A DNA stretch of 64,000 bases from an uncultured Gammaproteobacteria bacterium (GTDB taxonomy: Bacteria; Pseudomonadota; Gammaproteobacteria; Steroidobacterales; Woeseiaceae): assembly GCA_937899415.1 (NCBI GenBank), contig CALBPI010000058.1, forward strand, positions 62,001 to 126,000, written 5' to 3'. Positions 62,786-64,000 of the stretch are shown here, one piece after another. Within the stretch, counting starts at the first letter, position 1, and every line of letters starts with the position of its first letter. The position numbers were made by a program, and so were the translations under genes. The notes under the pieces are model-generated. The model searched no databases. It was not told where the DNA came from and saw nothing but the letters and a program-made list of their open reading frames with translations.

Positions 62786-63483
62786 CGCTCGATCTGTCCC
62801 AGATTGGCGTGGATCACCGCGCCGTTAATCACCGCGTTGTCGATGCAAAACGCAATCGTCGCCGCGATTTCCTCGGGCTCGATGAGCCGCCCAAATGTGA
62901 CCCCGGAAGCGATGGCGTCGAGGATATCCGAATCACCGCCCACGTGGTCACGGAGCATTTCCGTATCCGTGAACCCGGGCGCCACGACGGCCGTGTGTAC
63001 ACCCGTACCTGCCAGGTCCTGGCAGGTGGCGCGCATGAGTCCGTGTACGGCATGTTTGCTCGTCGCGTAACTCAATGCACCGCCCACGGCCTTGTCACCC
63101 AGTGTCGAGCCGATAAAGACAATCGCAGAGCCTGCAGGCAGGGCGTCAATGAGCGTTGCGTTCAGTGCGGCCGGCGCCACGACGTTGATCTGCAGTGCGG
63201 CGTGGAGTTGCGCCGTCGTAATGCCTTGCGCGCTGTCACTGGCGAGTAACCCCGCGTTGTGCACGACGGCCACGCGCTCACTGTCGGCACACGCAGCCCG
63301 CAGCGTCTCGACGAGACTGGGCGAAGGCGCCTCGGCGAGGTCCGTTTCCAGGCTTTCCACACCGTTGACGGGGCAGGGTCGCCGCGACAGGTTGATCACG
63401 CGCCAGCCGTCGGCGTGCAGCCTCCGGGCCGTGGCGGCGCCAATGCCGGCGCTTGCGCCTGTGATGATGGCCAGGCGGCTCAC
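62782..63483 (-). CDS. SDR family oxidoreductase coupled to the pterin-synthase-like gene
   Basis: This 233-aa short-chain dehydrogenase has IITGASAGIGAATARRLHADGWRVINLSRR, the NAG motif in VVHNAGLL, the catalytic Ser in IVFIGSTLG, YATSKHAVHG (Tyr-X3-Lys) and VVAPGFTDTEM. The GTG start at 63483 overlaps the upstream stop (GTGA), so it is translated together with the pterin-synthase-like gene. Many pterin pathways pair such an enzyme with an SDR (sepiapterin or dihydromonapterin reductase), which suggests but does not prove a pterin substrate. It is convergent with the ECF operon. Confidence 0.87.
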   Translation of the reverse strand: MSRLAIITGASAGIGAATARRLHADGWRVINLSRRPCPVNGVESLETDLAEAPSPSLVETLRAACADSERVAVVHNAGLLASDSAQGITTAQLHAALQINVVAPAALNATLIDALPAGSAIVFIGSTLGDKAVGGALSYATSKHAVHGLMRATCQDLAGTGVHTAVVAPGFTDTEMLRDHVGGDSDILDAIASGVTFGRLIEPEEIAATIAFCIDNAVINGAVIHANLGQIER

Positions 63484-63980
63484 AGGATGCCCCTCGTGTC
63501 GTCCCAGCGCGTACTTGCCGACTGCCCGGCACCGGACGCCACGGTGACCGCTACCGCGCTGATCGCGTAACGCACGGCGGCATCGCCTTCAAGCAGCTGC
63601 TCGAGCAGATACCAGCTGAGCTCTTCAGAAGTAATGTTGGCCAGTGGCAGCACGATCGTGTCGCCAGCCGGGAAGGTCAGCGTCTCGCCGTTGAACACGG
63701 CGCGTACCTGGTCACCGTCCTCGGTCACATCTAGGTGCGGCGAATGCGCAGGCAGCAGCACGTACTCATCGAGCGCATCGCAGAGTTCGCGCATTTTATT
63801 CTTGAGGACGTTGTAGTCGAAGCACAGACCCTCTTCGCCCACGGCGGCCGTGACTTCGGCGCTGACGGCGAAATTGTGGCCGTGCAGCCGCTCGCGTTCC
63901 GTTGCCGAAAAGATCGTGAAATGGGCAGCCGAGAAACTCAGGTACTGGTTGCGGATGTGCAGGACGGTCGTGCGCGACAT
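63480..63980 (-). CDS. Divergent 6-pyruvoyl-tetrahydropterin synthase / QueD-like protein
   Basis: This 166-aa T-fold protein keeps the zinc histidines His20 (FSAAHF), His33 and His35 (RLHGHNF) and the conserved ITSEELSWYL near the C-terminus. It lacks the catalytic Cys that QueD and PTPS carry just before the HGH motif (here TERERLHGH). The next catalytic segment reads LDEYVLLP, where LDH is usual, so the active-site His is also replaced. Glu28/Glu30 before HGH recall the PTPS-III type that makes 6-hydroxymethyl-dihydropterin, but that is tentative. Length is somewhat above QueD (121). It is translated with the SDR gene (GTGA overlap). Confidence 0.8.
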   Translation of the reverse strand: MSRTTVLHIRNQYLSFSAAHFTIFSATERERLHGHNFAVSAEVTAAVGEEGLCFDYNVLKNKMRELCDALDEYVLLPAHSPHLDVTEDGDQVRAVFNGETLTFPAGDTIVLPLANITSEELSWYLLEQLLEGDAAVRYAISAVAVTVASGAGQSASTRWDDTRGIL

Positions 63981-64000
63981 GACGGGCTCTGACGATTGCG

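Overview
The window reads as chromosomal DNA of a GC-rich, aerobic, acyl-CoA-degrading gammaproteobacterium. Support comes from the tRNA-Val/tRNA-Asp/ppiD order, the mltD..yafS-rnhA-dnaQ neighbourhood, NhaB, YceH, a class II methylcitrate cycle (prpBCD) and a PEP-CTERM protein. Lineages such as Nevskiales or Woeseiales-like groups would fit, but the genus cannot be read from the sequence. Genes are densely packed, many in overlapping (GTGA/TGATG) operons. I see no phage, insertion sequence, CRISPR array or rRNA.

Layout. 1-4.4 kb: two tRNAs with a terminator, the periplasmic foldase ppiD, a dicarboxylate/amino-acid:cation symporter and fabI. 4.4-9.8 kb: mltD, a YafS-type methyltransferase, rnhA-dnaQ and nhaB. 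9.9-16 kb: a nucleotide-sugar dehydrogenase/epimerase pair for an acidic polysaccharide, pgi and a secreted S9 peptidase. 16-21 kb: a translationally coupled four-gene operon (HSDL2-like SDR, LvaA/ACAD11-like kinase, MaoC hydratase, periplasmic quinohaemoprotein alcohol dehydrogenase). 21-29.7 kb: YceI lipoprotein, dienoyl-CoA isomerase-like protein, mipA-tetR, and divergently the fused isobutyryl-CoA mutase icmF with a crotonase, a thioesterase and an SDR. A perfect 22-bp palindrome sits on the icmF promoter. 29.7-34 kb: a membrane-anchored winged-helix/TPR regulator divergent from an S41 peptidase, then a PLP decarboxylase. 34-41.7 kb: a P450 divergent from a TetR gene and a complete beta-oxidation set (thiolase, FadB-type protein, crotonase, LCAD-type acyl-CoA dehydrogenase). 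41.7-46.4 kb: a minus-strand operon of MBL hydrolase, ArfB, a MnmC(o)-like oxidase and a MnmM-like methyltransferase, divergent from an acyl-CoA synthetase. 46.5-53.8 kb: an ompW pseudogene, a TraB-family protein, a large TonB receptor, a PEP-CTERM protein with a near-consensus sigma-54 promoter, yceH and a lipoprotein. 53.9-59.9 kb: prpDCB downstream of a membrane protein, an amidase and a flavin reductase. 60-64 kb: a DUF4397 lipoprotein, a DUF6249/ECF-sigma/membrane-protein operon, and an SDR coupled to a divergent pterin-synthase-like protein.

How the parts fit together. Branched and odd-chain acyl-CoAs can be activated (acyl-CoA synthetase), oxidised (acyl-CoA dehydrogenase, FadB, thiolase, crotonases), rearranged (IcmF) and their propionyl-CoA burned through the methylcitrate cycle. 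The P450 and PQQ dehydrogenase could supply oxygenated substrates. Two TetR-type genes each lie beside an inverted repeat that could be their operator. The polysaccharide genes and the sigma-54-driven PEP-CTERM gene hint at an exopolysaccharide/exosortase surface system encoded elsewhere. The most novel leads are the IcmF regulatory palindrome and its Tyr/Gln active-site pair, the kinase-hydratase-quinoprotein operon, the split MnmC replacement beside arfB, the divergent pterin-synthase/SDR couple, the PEP-CTERM sigma-54 promoter, and three SD-less genes with a -10-like hexamer exactly 6 nt before ATG.
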